DNA of 64,000 bases from Mucilaginibacter sp. GTDB lineage: Bacteria > Bacteroidota > Bacteroidia > Sphingobacteriales > Sphingobacteriaceae. The notes beneath the pieces were generated by a model. That model did not search any database, was not told where the DNA came from, and worked only from the letters and a program-made list of their open reading frames with translations. Each line of letters begins with the position of its first letter. Within the stretch, counting starts at the first letter, position 1. The translations under genes were made by a program, and so were the position numbers. The stretch lies in assembly GCA_028288025.1 (NCBI GenBank), contig JAQBOM010000009.1, positions 153,800 through 217,799 of the forward strand. Direction: 5' to 3'. Below, piece by piece: positions 23,873 through 32,491 of this stretch.

Positions 23873-24157
23873 ATGAAAATAATTCAGGATTATAATATTA
23901 ATAAAACAACTGATTTAATTGAAGTTGCATCAGCTAATTACATTGGAGATTATGCCATTAGAATAATGTTTAGCGACGGGCATGATAAATTAGTAGATTT
24001 TAAGCCGTTTTTACTGAAGTCTCTTCATCCTTCGATTTCAAAATATCTTAATGAAACCCTGTTTAAACAATTTAAAATAACTAACGGCAACTTAAACTGG
24101 AATGATTATGATTTGATATTCCCAATTCATGATTTATACGAAGGAACAGTGGCATAA
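23873..24157 (+). CDS. DUF2442 family protein
   Basis: A 94-residue protein with the family pattern: YAIRIMFSDGHDKLVDFKPFL in the middle and NLNWNDYDLIFPIHDLYEG near the end. DUF2442 proteins are often encoded next to DUF4160 proteins as a toxin-antitoxin-like pair. No DUF4160 partner is present here, so it may be an orphan. The gene is clearly richer in A/T than its neighbours, which suggests acquisition. It begins six bases after the amidohydrolase stop and ends one base before the convergent hemJ stop. Confidence 0.8.
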   Translation: MKIIQDYNINKTTDLIEVASANYIGDYAIRIMFSDGHDKLVDFKPFLLKSLHPSISKYLNETLFKQFKITNGNLNWNDYDLIFPIHDLYEGTVA

Positions 24158-24691
24158 TTACTTCTTCATCCTGTAGTATTTATAAACTTTTACAGCACAC
24201 ATAATAATCACCGAAAAAGCGATTATCCCTACAACGCCGAATATCCAGCTGACGGCATTCTTCAAAACAGCCAGAAAAACGATCGCAAATAGAAATATCG
24301 TGGCAACTTCATTCCAGATACGAAGCTGGGTTGATGTCCAGGTGTAGATGCCCCTGGCCATTTGCTTCATCTTGTTTTGGCAAATGAAATGATAAACCAA
24401 AAGGCCCACAACAAACCCGAGTTTAATTTGCATCCATGGCTGGCTTAGCCAGGCAGGTACCAGCACAAGCATGGCAATACCCGCCGCCACAACCAATACC
24501 ATTGAGGGTACGGTTATGATGTACCACAACTTGCGCTCCATGATCTCAAACTGGTCGGATAATATTTTGCGGTCGGGTTCTGGCTTTTGCTGTGCTTCGG
24601 TGTGGTAAATAAATAAACGCACCATGTAAAACAGCCCCGCCATCCAGCAGACTACAAATATGATATGTATGGCAAGAATGTATGGGTACAT
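24158..24691 (-). CDS. hemJ: Protoporphyrinogen IX oxidase, HemJ type
   Basis: A 177-residue membrane protein with four to five helices. It has the conserved His of helix 1 (AIHIIFVVCWMAGLFYMVRLF) and FEIMERKLWYIITVPSMVL, the arrangement of the HemJ/UPF0093 family, which oxidises protoporphyrinogen IX to protoporphyrin IX. Its place in a haem gene cluster, directly downstream of hemE, supports this over a CopD-like copper protein. It supplies the penultimate step, before the ferrochelatase encoded at 36.5 kb. A TCATTGCGAGG-type element lies in the gap to hemE. Confidence 0.85.
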   Translation of the reverse strand: MYPYILAIHIIFVVCWMAGLFYMVRLFIYHTEAQQKPEPDRKILSDQFEIMERKLWYIITVPSMVLVVAAGIAMLVLVPAWLSQPWMQIKLGFVVGLLVYHFICQNKMKQMARGIYTWTSTQLRIWNEVATIFLFAIVFLAVLKNAVSWIFGVVGIIAFSVIIMCAVKVYKYYRMKK

Positions 24692-24702
24692 ATTTAAAAA
24701 TC

Positions 24703-24797
24703 TGTCATTGCGAGGAGGTACGACGAAGCAATCTCGTAGCTATGCATATTCGTTATGCAGGTCGACGAGATTGCCGCGCTATCGCCCGCAATGACAA
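24703..24797. mobile_element. Diverged TCATTGCGAGG-type inverted-repeat element
   Basis: About 95 bp with ends TGTCATTGCGAGG and CGCAATGACA, inner matching parts GACGAAGCAATCTCGT and GACGAGATTGCC, and a loop with CTATGCA. It is related to the element at 6091-6259, which also carries CTATGCA beyond its left repeat. It lies between hemJ and hemE. Confidence 0.65.
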
Positions 24798-25823
24798 TTA
24801 ATTTCTGTATTCCTTAATTATATCCACCGCGTACTTCACATTATCAAACGGTATATCCGGCATAATGCCGTGCCCTAAGTTAAATATAAATCCGGTTTCG
24901 CCTTTCATGCGGTCGAACAGGCGGTAAATTCTTTCCTTGATCACTTTTTTATCGGCATACAAAATATGCGGGTCGAGGTTACCTTGTACGGCAATGCCGG
25001 CCGGTAACCGCTTTTTAATATCCAATAGATCAACGTTCCAGTCAATAGAGATCACATCCGGCTTAGCTTCTGCCATTAATGGCGCAAATACGGAGCTTCC
25101 TTTACAAAATGAAATTACAGGAATGTCTTTCCTGTTTAATTTGCTGATGATCTCGCAAATGTACCGGTGCGAAAACTCTTTATAATCATCCCAAGCCAAA
25201 GCCTGCGCCCAGCTGTCGAATATTTGCACGGCGTTCACCCCGGCGGCTATCTGCAGGTTTAAATAATCAGCCGTTACAGCTGCTATTTTTGACAGGAGTT
25301 GATGAGCCAGTTCGGGCTCGTTATGCAGCATTAATTTGGTTAGTTTAAAGTCTTTTGACGATCCGCCCTCAACCAAATAGCTCATTACAGTAAACGGCGC
25401 ACCGGCAAAGCCAATCAGGGGTATGCTGCCATTTAAGCGTTGCTGAACAACCTTGATCGCATCAGCTACATACTGTAGTTTGTGTACAACCTGCGTATCC
25501 AGTTTGTCAATATCTGCTTTAGAGCGGACAGGATTTGCAAACTTAGGGCCTACGCCTTGTGTAAAGCTTAAATCGCCGCCCATAGCCTCGGCGGTAACCA
25601 ATATGTCAGAAAATAGGATAGCGGCGTCAATTCCCAGTAAGTCAACCGGCAGCATGGTAACATCGGCAGCCAACTCGGGTGTTTTACACATTTCCAGGAA
25701 AGAATATTTGTTCTTGATATCCCAGTATTCCTTCATGAACCTGCCGGCCTGGCGCATCATCCATACCGGCGGACGTTCTGTTTTTTCTGAAAAGGCTGCT
25801 TTAATTAATAACGAATCTCTCAT
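24798..25823 (-). CDS. hemE: Uroporphyrinogen decarboxylase
   Basis: A 341-residue enzyme that decarboxylates the four acetate groups of uroporphyrinogen III to give coproporphyrinogen III. The N-terminal signature PPVWMMRQAGRFMKEY supplies the conserved Arg residues. Also visible are LFSDILVTAEAMG with the catalytic Asp, GFAGAPFT and FNLGHGIMPD near the C-terminus. Length and motifs match the family along its whole length. It is part of the minus-strand haem cluster. A perfect 15-bp-stem hairpin lies just upstream. Confidence 0.97.
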   Translation of the reverse strand: MRDSLLIKAAFSEKTERPPVWMMRQAGRFMKEYWDIKNKYSFLEMCKTPELAADVTMLPVDLLGIDAAILFSDILVTAEAMGGDLSFTQGVGPKFANPVRSKADIDKLDTQVVHKLQYVADAIKVVQQRLNGSIPLIGFAGAPFTVMSYLVEGGSSKDFKLTKLMLHNEPELAHQLLSKIAAVTADYLNLQIAAGVNAVQIFDSWAQALAWDDYKEFSHRYICEIISKLNRKDIPVISFCKGSSVFAPLMAEAKPDVISIDWNVDLLDIKKRLPAGIAVQGNLDPHILYADKKVIKERIYRLFDRMKGETGFIFNLGHGIMPDIPFDNVKYAVDIIKEYRN

Positions 25824-25834
25824 AATATAATTCC

Positions 25835-25868
25835 GTAGAGACGCCCCGAACCATCGGGGCGTCTCTAC
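25835..25868. repeat. Perfect hairpin repeat, GTAGAGACGCCCCGA type
   Basis: A 15-bp perfect stem (25835-25849 with 25854-25868) closes a 4-base loop. The TAG stop of the TPR gene is part of the right arm. A GTAGAGACG palindromic repeat of this kind could act as a terminator-like or RNA-stabilising hairpin between the TPR gene and hemE. Confidence 0.75.
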
Positions 25869-26392
25869 TTCGTGTGTTTTTTTAATTCCAGGTGAAGGCG
25901 ATCGATCACATCCTTCATTTTGGCATTTATATTATCATGGTGTTTTTCTGCAAGCTCCAAATAGGCGCCTGCCTTATCGAATTTTCCCTGCCTGATGCTT
26001 ATGTTAGCCACATGCACCAGCGCTGCTACGTGATCGTTAACTGATCGCAGCGGATATTGAGCAGCTATTTCATAATGCTTTTCAGCATCTTCAAAATCCT
26101 GGTTCTGCAGGCAAACGCCGCCCATTAAAAATTCATAATATCCCCTGCGACTCTTGCTCAGCCATTCCGGCCTGAATACTTCCTGCAGGGTTTGCCCCGC
26201 CTTATCGTATTCTTTATGATGAAAATAACGGGCTGCTACCACCAGGGTGCCCTGCCTGAAATAATCCCATCCCAGCAAAACGATCAGCATCAGGGCTACT
26301 GCCGCCAATTCATATAAACGCAAGTCGGCCAGTATGACCAACGACAGCAAAAATAAAACACCAATGAATAAGCGTGTCCGGTTGGTAAACAT
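25865..26392 (-). CDS. Small TPR-type membrane protein
   Basis: A 175-residue protein with two adjacent hydrophobic helices at the N-terminus (about 9-24 and 27-45). A helical domain with two or three TPR-like pairs follows (FLMGGVCLQNQDFEDAEKHYEIAAQYP; VALVHVANISIRQGKFDKAGAYLELAEKH in part). The start codon overlaps the response-regulator stop by one base (TAATG), so it belongs to that operon. It may present a protein-binding surface for the two-component system or envelope quality control. The last codons and stop lie in a hairpin repeat. Confidence 0.7.
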   Translation of the reverse strand: MFTNRTRLFIGVLFLLSLVILADLRLYELAAVALMLIVLLGWDYFRQGTLVVAARYFHHKEYDKAGQTLQEVFRPEWLSKSRRGYYEFLMGGVCLQNQDFEDAEKHYEIAAQYPLRSVNDHVAALVHVANISIRQGKFDKAGAYLELAEKHHDNINAKMKDVIDRLHLELKKHTK

Positions 26393-27105
26393 TAATGCTG
26401 GTTGTCAGTAAATTTATAGCCTACACCGCGGATAGAATGAAAATAAACCGGGTTTTTAGGATCGGGCTCAAAGTATTTACGGAAAGTCAGGATAAAGTTA
26501 TCGATGGTACGGGTTGAAGGATAAACGTCATAGTTCCATACCGTCTCCAATATCTGCTCACGCGAAACCGCGTCGTTCCGGCGTTCAATAAGCAGTTTCA
26601 ATAACATGGTTTCCTTCTTGGTCAGCGGGGTGATGGAGCCATCGCCGTTCACCAGTTCAAATGAATTGAAGTGAATGGTTTTGTCGCCAATTTTATAGCT
26701 GTTAAACTCTTTTAGCTCATCACCTTTTAAGCTGCGCTTAACCAGGTTATTCACTCTCAGAATTAGTTCCTCAAGGTTAAACGGTTTGGTCAGGTAATCA
26801 TCCGCGCCTTTTTTAAGGCCGGAAATTTTGTCCTCGTTGGTATTTTTAGCCGTCAAAAACATGATCGGCACCTCGGAGTTTTCAAGCCTGATCGTTTCAG
26901 CCACCACAAATCCGTCTATCTCGGGCATCATAACATCCAGGATCACCAGGTTAAAACGTTCTTCCTTAAATAGCTGCAAAGCTTTTTTGCCATTGGTGGC
27001 GGTCGAAACTTTATATCCCTCCAGCTCGAGGTTCAGTTTAATGGCTTCCAGCAGGTGGTCTTCGTCTTCGGCCAGCAGGATCCTTTTTTTATGCGGTGCT
27101 TCCAT
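26392..27105 (-). CDS. OmpR-family response regulator
   Basis: A 237-residue regulator. The receiver domain (about 1-120) has AEDEDHLLEA, the phosphorylation site LVILDVMMPEIDG (Asp57), the Thr of FLTAKN and the Lys of YLTKPF. The winged-helix DNA-binding domain (about 140-235) has PLTKKETMLLKLL and RTIDNFILTFRKYF ending in RGVGYKF. It is encoded right after its probable kinase, within the haem cluster. Regulation of the neighbouring haem genes by this pair is plausible but not shown. Confidence 0.95.
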   Translation of the reverse strand: MEAPHKKRILLAEDEDHLLEAIKLNLELEGYKVSTATNGKKALQLFKEERFNLVILDVMMPEIDGFVVAETIRLENSEVPIMFLTAKNTNEDKISGLKKGADDYLTKPFNLEELILRVNNLVKRSLKGDELKEFNSYKIGDKTIHFNSFELVNGDGSITPLTKKETMLLKLLIERRNDAVSREQILETVWNYDVYPSTRTIDNFILTFRKYFEPDPKNPVYFHSIRGVGYKFTDNQH

Positions 27106-27137
27106 TTGTGATGTACTATTAGATAAGTTTTTAATAA

Positions 27138-28007
27138 TTAATCAAATACGACTTCAAATATACTACCCGCAGGACGATTATCCTTTACTTTTATGCTCGC
27201 CTGGTGCTTATCCAGCACTTCTTTTACAATATAAAGACCTAAACCCGTACCTTTTGTGTTGCGCGTGTCTTCGCTGCCCACCCTGTAAAACCTATCGAAA
27301 ATACGGCCCTTTTCTTCATCGGCGATACCAATGCCATGATCGGCAACCTGCAAATACACCCTATCCTCCTTCGAAAACAATTTTACGGCTACTGTTTCGC
27401 ATGGGCCGGAATACTTAATGGCATTTTCTATAAGGTTGGTAACAACTGAAGTTAAAGCAAATTTATCCCCCGTGATCTGGATCTTCGGTTCAATTTCAGC
27501 ATCTATGATCTGTTGGCTTGATTCACATTTTGTGATCTGCAGCCTGTTAACAATACTGTCAACCAACACCGACAAGTTGAATTTAGCTTTCGGGAACGTA
27601 TAGGATTGGTTTTCAATTTTCGCGGCCAGCAGCATATTTTCAACCATATCATCCAGCCGCTCAATATCCATTAGCGATTTGCCGATAAAGTCAAGTACCT
27701 GCTCTCTGGTAAGGTCTCTTTTTTGAATGGTTTGCAATAATATTTTGATTGATGCAAGGGGAGATTTCAATTCGTGGGTTACTGATAGCAGGAAATTCTT
27801 TTTTTGTTCCTGTAGCTGGCGCTCGCGGCATATCGACTTATGCAGCCAGATAGCCCCCACTAAAAAAACGATCAAAAATAGCGATCCTTCGCCCACGATC
27901 ATACCCAGGCTGCTGGGCATCTTTTTAACCAGCAAATATCCCCACCATATCAACTCCGTTGAGGCGTAAATAATAAGGGCATAAAATATGATAAATGTTC
28001 TTCTCAT
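27138..28007 (-). CDS. Sensor histidine kinase
   Basis: A 289-residue kinase with two N-terminal transmembrane helices (about 4-25 and 33-52) and almost no periplasmic domain. The HisKA segment is SVTHELKSPLASIKILL with the phospho-accepting His78. The HATPase part has NLIENAIKYSG (N box), DHGIGIADEE (G1), FDRFYRV (F) and GTGLGLYIVKEV (G2). The lack of a sensor domain suggests that it senses the membrane itself or a partner. It pairs with the OmpR-type regulator 32 bases downstream. Confidence 0.94.
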   Translation of the reverse strand: MRRTFIIFYALIIYASTELIWWGYLLVKKMPSSLGMIVGEGSLFLIVFLVGAIWLHKSICRERQLQEQKKNFLLSVTHELKSPLASIKILLQTIQKRDLTREQVLDFIGKSLMDIERLDDMVENMLLAAKIENQSYTFPKAKFNLSVLVDSIVNRLQITKCESSQQIIDAEIEPKIQITGDKFALTSVVTNLIENAIKYSGPCETVAVKLFSKEDRVYLQVADHGIGIADEEKGRIFDRFYRVGSEDTRNTKGTGLGLYIVKEVLDKHQASIKVKDNRPAGSIFEVVFD

Positions 28008-28010
28008 TTT

Positions 28011-28100
28011 GTTATCAGTTTGCAGTTATTAGTTTGAGTTTGCGGTATAATTAGCTGGATTTTATAAATGCCAACTGGTAAACGGCAAACCGCCCACTGT
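28011..28100. repeat. Heptad array (AGTTTGC type)
   Basis: AGTTTGC, AGTTATT and AGTTTGC units lie at 28017-28043, and looser inverted units such as ACTGGTA and CACTGTC at 28074-28100. The array fills the gap between hemL and the kinase gene. Confidence 0.6.
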
Positions 28101-29471
28101 CTATTTCCCGCTAAACACCACATCCAAACTTTCAAATATAGCACGTTTTGCTTTTTCCAGGTCAATTTTTGTATGTGCCGATGATATGAAACCAACTTCG
28201 TAACCGGATGGGCCCAGGTAAACGCCTCTGTTGATCAGTTCGCGATGCAGCTTTTTGAACTTGTCCATCCCGGCCGGGTCAATTTCGTCGGCCCGGCGTA
28301 TTGTCTCCTGGTCGGTAAAAGCAAACCAAAAAATGGAACCGATGGAAAACACTTTAAATATATAATTCTTTGCTGAAGCGTACCGTTGTATGGCTTCGGT
28401 AAATTCTTCGGTCTTATTATGAAGGTCGCGATAAAATCCGGTTTTCAATAATTCCGATAGCTGCGCGATACCGGCTGCCATAGCCACTGGGTTGCCGGAT
28501 AAAGTGCCCGCCTGGTAAACCGCACCATCAGGAGAAATGTTGCCCATAATTTCTGCGGACGAGCCGTAAGCGCCCACCGGTAAACCTCCGCCAATGATCT
28601 TACCATAGGTAATAATATCCGGCTTGATTTGGTAATAGCCGGCAGCGCCCTCAAAACCTATCCTGAAACCGGATATCACTTCATCAAAGATCAGCAGGGC
28701 GCCGTTTTGTGTGCACATCTCGCGTAAAAATTGCAGGAATTCTTTTTCTTGCAGCAGCAGGCCATTATTTGCCGGTATCGGCTCAATAATTACCGCGGCT
28801 ACCTGGTCTTTAAATTCGTCAAATGCTTTTTGCAAAGCGGCTTTATCATTTAAGGCCACTACAATGGTTTCATCGGCAAACGATTTGGGTACGCCCGCCG
28901 AAGATGTTTCACCAAAAGTAACCAGGCCCGAACCTGCTTTTACCAGTAAAGAATCAGAATGACCATGATAACAGCCCTCAAACTTTAATATTTTATCCCT
29001 TTTGGTATATCCCCGCGCCAGCCTGATTGCAGACATTACAGCCTCGGTTCCCGAACTTACAAAGCGAAGCTTTTTTATGAATTTATTGTTTTTGAGGATA
29101 AGCTCAGCCAGCTCATTTTCCAAAGCCGTCGGTGCGCCGAACGACATGCCATGCTGCATCACTTCAATAACCTTTTCGCGAACCTTGCAATGATTATGCC
29201 CCAGGATCAAAGGGCCCCATGAGCAGCAAAAGTCAATAAACTGGTTGCCGTCAGCATCCCATAGGTAGCATCCATTACCTTTTTCAATAAAAAGCGGGGT
29301 GCCGTATACGGATTTAAATGCCCTTACCGGGGAATTAACCCCCCCGGGGAAGAACGTCTTGGCCTTTGCATACAGCGCAGCAGACTTTTCCCTGGTGATA
29401 TCGGGTTTGCCTGATGTGCTTACCGGCTCATCAGCATCGGCCGAAAATATTTTCTTTATTGAATCCAACAT
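28101..29471 (-). CDS. hemL: Glutamate-1-semialdehyde 2,1-aminomutase
   Basis: A 456-residue PLP enzyme that turns glutamate-1-semialdehyde into 5-aminolevulinate, the last step of the C5 route. It has FFPGGVNSPVRAF, SSGTEAVMSAIRLARG, FEGCYHGHSD, IFDEVISGFR and the PLP-binding Lys in ITYGKIIGGGLPVGAYG. The frame extends seven codons upstream to 29492, but those codons come from the adjacent heptad array (GACTTTT-like words). The internal ATG at 29471 is therefore chosen. It lies within the haem cluster, downstream of hemB. Confidence 0.96.
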   Translation of the reverse strand: MLDSIKKIFSADADEPVSTSGKPDITREKSAALYAKAKTFFPGGVNSPVRAFKSVYGTPLFIEKGNGCYLWDADGNQFIDFCCSWGPLILGHNHCKVREKVIEVMQHGMSFGAPTALENELAELILKNNKFIKKLRFVSSGTEAVMSAIRLARGYTKRDKILKFEGCYHGHSDSLLVKAGSGLVTFGETSSAGVPKSFADETIVVALNDKAALQKAFDEFKDQVAAVIIEPIPANNGLLLQEKEFLQFLREMCTQNGALLIFDEVISGFRIGFEGAAGYYQIKPDIITYGKIIGGGLPVGAYGSSAEIMGNISPDGAVYQAGTLSGNPVAMAAGIAQLSELLKTGFYRDLHNKTEEFTEAIQRYASAKNYIFKVFSIGSIFWFAFTDQETIRRADEIDPAGMDKFKKLHRELINRGVYLGPSGYEVGFISSAHTKIDLEKAKRAIFESLDVVFSGK

Positions 29472-29478
29472 GTTTTTT

Positions 29479-29554
29479 AAGTCAAAAGTCAAAAATCAAA
29501 AGTCAAAATCAACGTGCCTTTCCAGGTTTTTAATTTTACTTTTTAATTTTGACT
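29479..29554. repeat. Heptad foldback array (AAGTCAA type)
   Basis: AAGTCAA appears three times and AAATCAA once in register (29479-29506). A GC-richer loop and the inverted units TTTTTAA, TTTTACT, TTTTAAT and TTTGACT (29527-29554) follow. The array overlaps the alternative upstream start of hemL and ends just before the hemB stop. Confidence 0.88.
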
Positions 29555-29558
29555 TATT

Positions 29559-30530
29559 CTACAGCCATTTATTCTCTAAAACTTCCTTTGCGTGATAGGT
29601 TAAGATCGCGCTTGCGCCGGCACGCCGTATGCTTGTTAATACTTCGGTAATGGCGCGCTGCTCATTTAACCATCCTTTTTGTATAGCGGCTTTGATCATA
29701 GCATACTCGCCGCTTACGTTGTAGGCCGCCACCGGCAGTTCTGTATTGTCCTTTATTAATTTAATGACGTCCAGGTAGGGCAAGGCAGGCTTTACCATTA
29801 AAAAGTCCGCACCCTCCAGTTCATCCAGGTTTGCTTCTATTAACGCCTCGCGCTGGTTGGCCGGATTCATCTGGTATGTTTTTTTATCGCCGAACTTTGG
29901 CGCCGAATTTAACGCATCACGGAAAGGTCCGTAAAATGCGCTGGCATACTTTGCCGAATACGACATAATAGACACATTAGTAAACTTGTTTTCATCCAAA
30001 ACCTTCCGGATGTAGCCCACACGGCCGTCCATCATATCCGAGGGGGCAATAATGTCCGCGCCGCATTGGGCGTGAGCGAGGGCCATTTTGCCAAGTACTT
30101 CCAGCGTTTCATCATTTAAAATTTCGCCATTCTCCACAATGCCGTCGTGCCCGTCGCTGCTGTAAGGATCCATCGCCACATCGGTTATCACACAGGCTTC
30201 GGGGAAATTCTTTTTTACTTCGCGGATAGCGCGCAGGTACAGGCTTTCCTCCCGGTGGCTTTCGGTCGCGTATTTATCTTTTAATGATTCCTCAATATTG
30301 GGAAACAGGTCAAAAGAATTTAACCCCAGCTTCAGGCAGCTTTCAATTTCGCGCAGCAGGTTATCGATTGAATAACGATAGATGCCGGGCATAGAAGCCA
30401 CTTCGTTTTTTTGAGAAGTGCCATCAACGATAAACAGCGGGAATATCAAATTAGCCGCGCTGACATGCGTTTCCTGTACCATTTGCCGGATGACTTCACT
30501 TTTTCGGTTTCTTCTTGGACGTTGCAGCAT
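29559..30530 (-). CDS. hemB: Porphobilinogen synthase (5-aminolevulinate dehydratase)
   Basis: A 323-residue enzyme that condenses two 5-aminolevulinates. The two Schiff-base lysines are in SYSAKYASAFYGP and FLMVKPALPYLD. The metal-site segment reads DVAMDPYSSDGHDG. The Cys positions of zinc-dependent enzymes are replaced by Ala, Asp and Asp, so this is the Mg-dependent, non-zinc type known from Pseudomonas. It lies between hemL and hemCD in the haem cluster, with heptad arrays on both sides. Confidence 0.97.
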   Translation of the reverse strand: MLQRPRRNRKSEVIRQMVQETHVSAANLIFPLFIVDGTSQKNEVASMPGIYRYSIDNLLREIESCLKLGLNSFDLFPNIEESLKDKYATESHREESLYLRAIREVKKNFPEACVITDVAMDPYSSDGHDGIVENGEILNDETLEVLGKMALAHAQCGADIIAPSDMMDGRVGYIRKVLDENKFTNVSIMSYSAKYASAFYGPFRDALNSAPKFGDKKTYQMNPANQREALIEANLDELEGADFLMVKPALPYLDVIKLIKDNTELPVAAYNVSGEYAMIKAAIQKGWLNEQRAITEVLTSIRRAGASAILTYHAKEVLENKWL

Positions 30531-30534
30531 TTTA

Positions 30535-30562
30535 GTTCATGGTTAATTGTTCATGGTTCATA
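30535..30562. repeat. Short heptad array (GTTCATG type)
   Basis: Four units in exact register: GTTCATG, GTTAATT, GTTCATG, GTTCATA. It occupies most of the 41-base gap between hemB and hemCD. Confidence 0.8.
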
Positions 30563-30571
30563 GCCGTTACG

Positions 30572-32155
30572 TTATAAACAACAGCCGAATACCGCTTCCG
30601 CCAGCCCGGTTTCATCGGGCGAGTAGGGGAGGACATAATTATTTAACCCAACTTCTTCTAGTTTTTTGCCTGTTGACTTACCGATGGCGATAACCTGTTG
30701 CCCTGGGTCTAGCAAATTGCTTGAAAAATAGGCGTCTACGTTTGACGGGCTTGTGAATATCAGTATTTCGGCAGCGCTTGCTTCTACGTTATCTTCGTGT
30801 ACCGTTTCATATACCGGCAGGTCGATGATCTTTGTATCATCCGACAATGCCTGTTGAATGCTGCGCATTGAATTTTGTGCAGCCGGAAATAATACGGTTG
30901 TTCCGTTAGCCATTTTGGCAAATTCAGCGGCAACATCCGAAGTATCGATACCTGCTCCCGTATAATCTACAAAGAAACCTTTGCGGCGCATCGTATCTTC
31001 CGAGCCGCTTCCCATAACGCCAAATTTTACTTTCTTGGGCAATATCGGGTTCAGATCGAAAAAGTATTCTATCGCGTTTTTACTGCTAAAGAATATCCAG
31101 TCGACGTGCCTTAAAATAAAGGAATCGAGTATGGTTATCGTAGGCACGGTGCGGATCAGCGAGCGGGCCTCTATCTCAATATTGTGTTTACTTAAAGCTT
31201 TGCGGAAATAGCTTTGTTCATTTAAATCGCGGGATATAAATACCTTCTTTGGAAACTCGCGGTCCTCATCAAAATAAAAATATACTTTTTTAGCCAGGCC
31301 CTCGGTTGTCTCTGCTTCTAAAAACAGCCTGTCGGGGAAATCATCGCCCTCGTTTGCTTTCGAGGTGAATACCTGGTAAGTGTTTTCATGCTTACGGCAA
31401 TAACAGCCAAGAGGTAAGTGACATCCCCCACCGAAAAGTTTTAATACGCCACGTTCAACTGCTAACTCTTCGGCAACATCCGGGTGGTGTATGGCCTGTA
31501 GTGCGCCAAATAGTTCCCTGTCGCTGTCCCTGATCTGTATCGCTAATGCGCCCTGCGCAGGCGCGGGTATCAGTTCAGATGGTGTTAATTCCTCCACATG
31601 AAACTCGCTGAGGTCTAAGCCAAGCCTTTTAACGCCGGCTTTGGCCAGCATAATGGCATCATAGCTTTCACTCCGGAGCTTGCTGATCCGGGAGGGGACA
31701 TTGCCCCGCAGGTCGGTTACTTCGAGGTCGGGGCGGTAGGCCAATAACTGTGCCTTGCGCCGGTTTGACGAAGTGCCTACGATGCCGCCATATTTGACAG
31801 ATAGTTTTTGATGCACATCCACACAGTCTTTCAGTATCAGCAGCAGGTCAGAAGGGTCTTCCCGTTCTGAAACTGCTGCAATAATGAGTCCCGGTGGATT
31901 TTCTGTGGGCAGGTCTTTGTGCGAATGTACCGCTATATCAATACCCCCCGCTGATAATTCTTCTTCAAGCTCCTTAGTAAAAAATCCCTTGCCTTCCAGC
32001 TTATCAAAGCTCAAATTGAGGATACGGTCGCCCTGTGTTTTGATGATCTTTAATTCGGCGGTAATGCCGAGGGCTGCCAGGCTATCCTTTACAAAATTTG
32101 CCTGCCAAAGCGCCAGGTCACTGCCGCGGGTTCCTATAATAATTTTTCTATCCAA
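30572..32155 (-). CDS. hemCD: Fused hydroxymethylbilane synthase / uroporphyrinogen-III synthase
   Basis: A 527-residue fusion. Residues 1-about 305 are HemC: GTRGSDLALWQA, VHSHKDLPT, GNVPSRISKL and the dipyrromethane-cofactor Cys245 in GGGCHLPLGC. Residues about 312-527 match HemD in size and pattern (VFISRDLNEQ, WIFFSSKNAIEYF, LIFTSPSNVDAYF, AIGKSTGKKLEEVG). Together they convert porphobilinogen to uroporphyrinogen III, so the unstable bilane can be passed within one protein. The start codon is TTG, directly before DRKIIIGTRG. A TAAATTTG box lies at 32178-32185, about 22 bases upstream. Confidence 0.95.
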   Translation of the reverse strand: MDRKIIIGTRGSDLALWQANFVKDSLAALGITAELKIIKTQGDRILNLSFDKLEGKGFFTKELEEELSAGGIDIAVHSHKDLPTENPPGLIIAAVSEREDPSDLLLILKDCVDVHQKLSVKYGGIVGTSSNRRKAQLLAYRPDLEVTDLRGNVPSRISKLRSESYDAIMLAKAGVKRLGLDLSEFHVEELTPSELIPAPAQGALAIQIRDSDRELFGALQAIHHPDVAEELAVERGVLKLFGGGCHLPLGCYCRKHENTYQVFTSKANEGDDFPDRLFLEAETTEGLAKKVYFYFDEDREFPKKVFISRDLNEQSYFRKALSKHNIEIEARSLIRTVPTITILDSFILRHVDWIFFSSKNAIEYFFDLNPILPKKVKFGVMGSGSEDTMRRKGFFVDYTGAGIDTSDVAAEFAKMANGTTVLFPAAQNSMRSIQQALSDDTKIIDLPVYETVHEDNVEASAAEILIFTSPSNVDAYFSSNLLDPGQQVIAIGKSTGKKLEEVGLNNYVLPYSPDETGLAEAVFGCCL

Positions 32156-32491
32156 AGAGTTTTTGTACTTGTAATTGCAAATTTAACTTTTTACAAGCAA
32201 GATTTAAGCATTAATTGATGATATGAAAGTCGCATGACTTATATTAAGACTTATAAAATGAAATTAACAGATAATACAACTATCGGATAAACTAACGCGA
32301 AATTAACTGTAGAAACGACATCAAAAGCAATTTGATTTACTAAGTATTTAATTGATTGTCAATTAATTATCTATTAGGATAAATTGTGTCATTTTATTGT
32401 AATGTTCTATTTTAAGTTATGAATATTAATATTACATAATATTACACTCTCTAAATTCAATTAATATTTATTAATACCTAAAACCTTATTT
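32156..32491. other. AT-rich divergent intergenic region
   Basis: These 336 bases separate hemCD (leftward) from the first gene of an AT-rich island (rightward). They are very A/T-rich with many TTAAT/ATTAA words. Apart from the TAAATTTG box near hemCD, I see no clear dyad, repeat array or ORF. Promoters for both directions are expected here. Confidence 0.4.

Noticed and set aside
29472..29492. Upstream start of hemL at 29492
   Set aside because: The extra seven codons are made of array words; the family N-terminus begins at the internal ATG.
32178..32185. TAAATTTG as a firm hemCD promoter
   Set aside because: The -7 box fits, but no TTG lies 17-23 bases upstream; kept only as a note on the gene.
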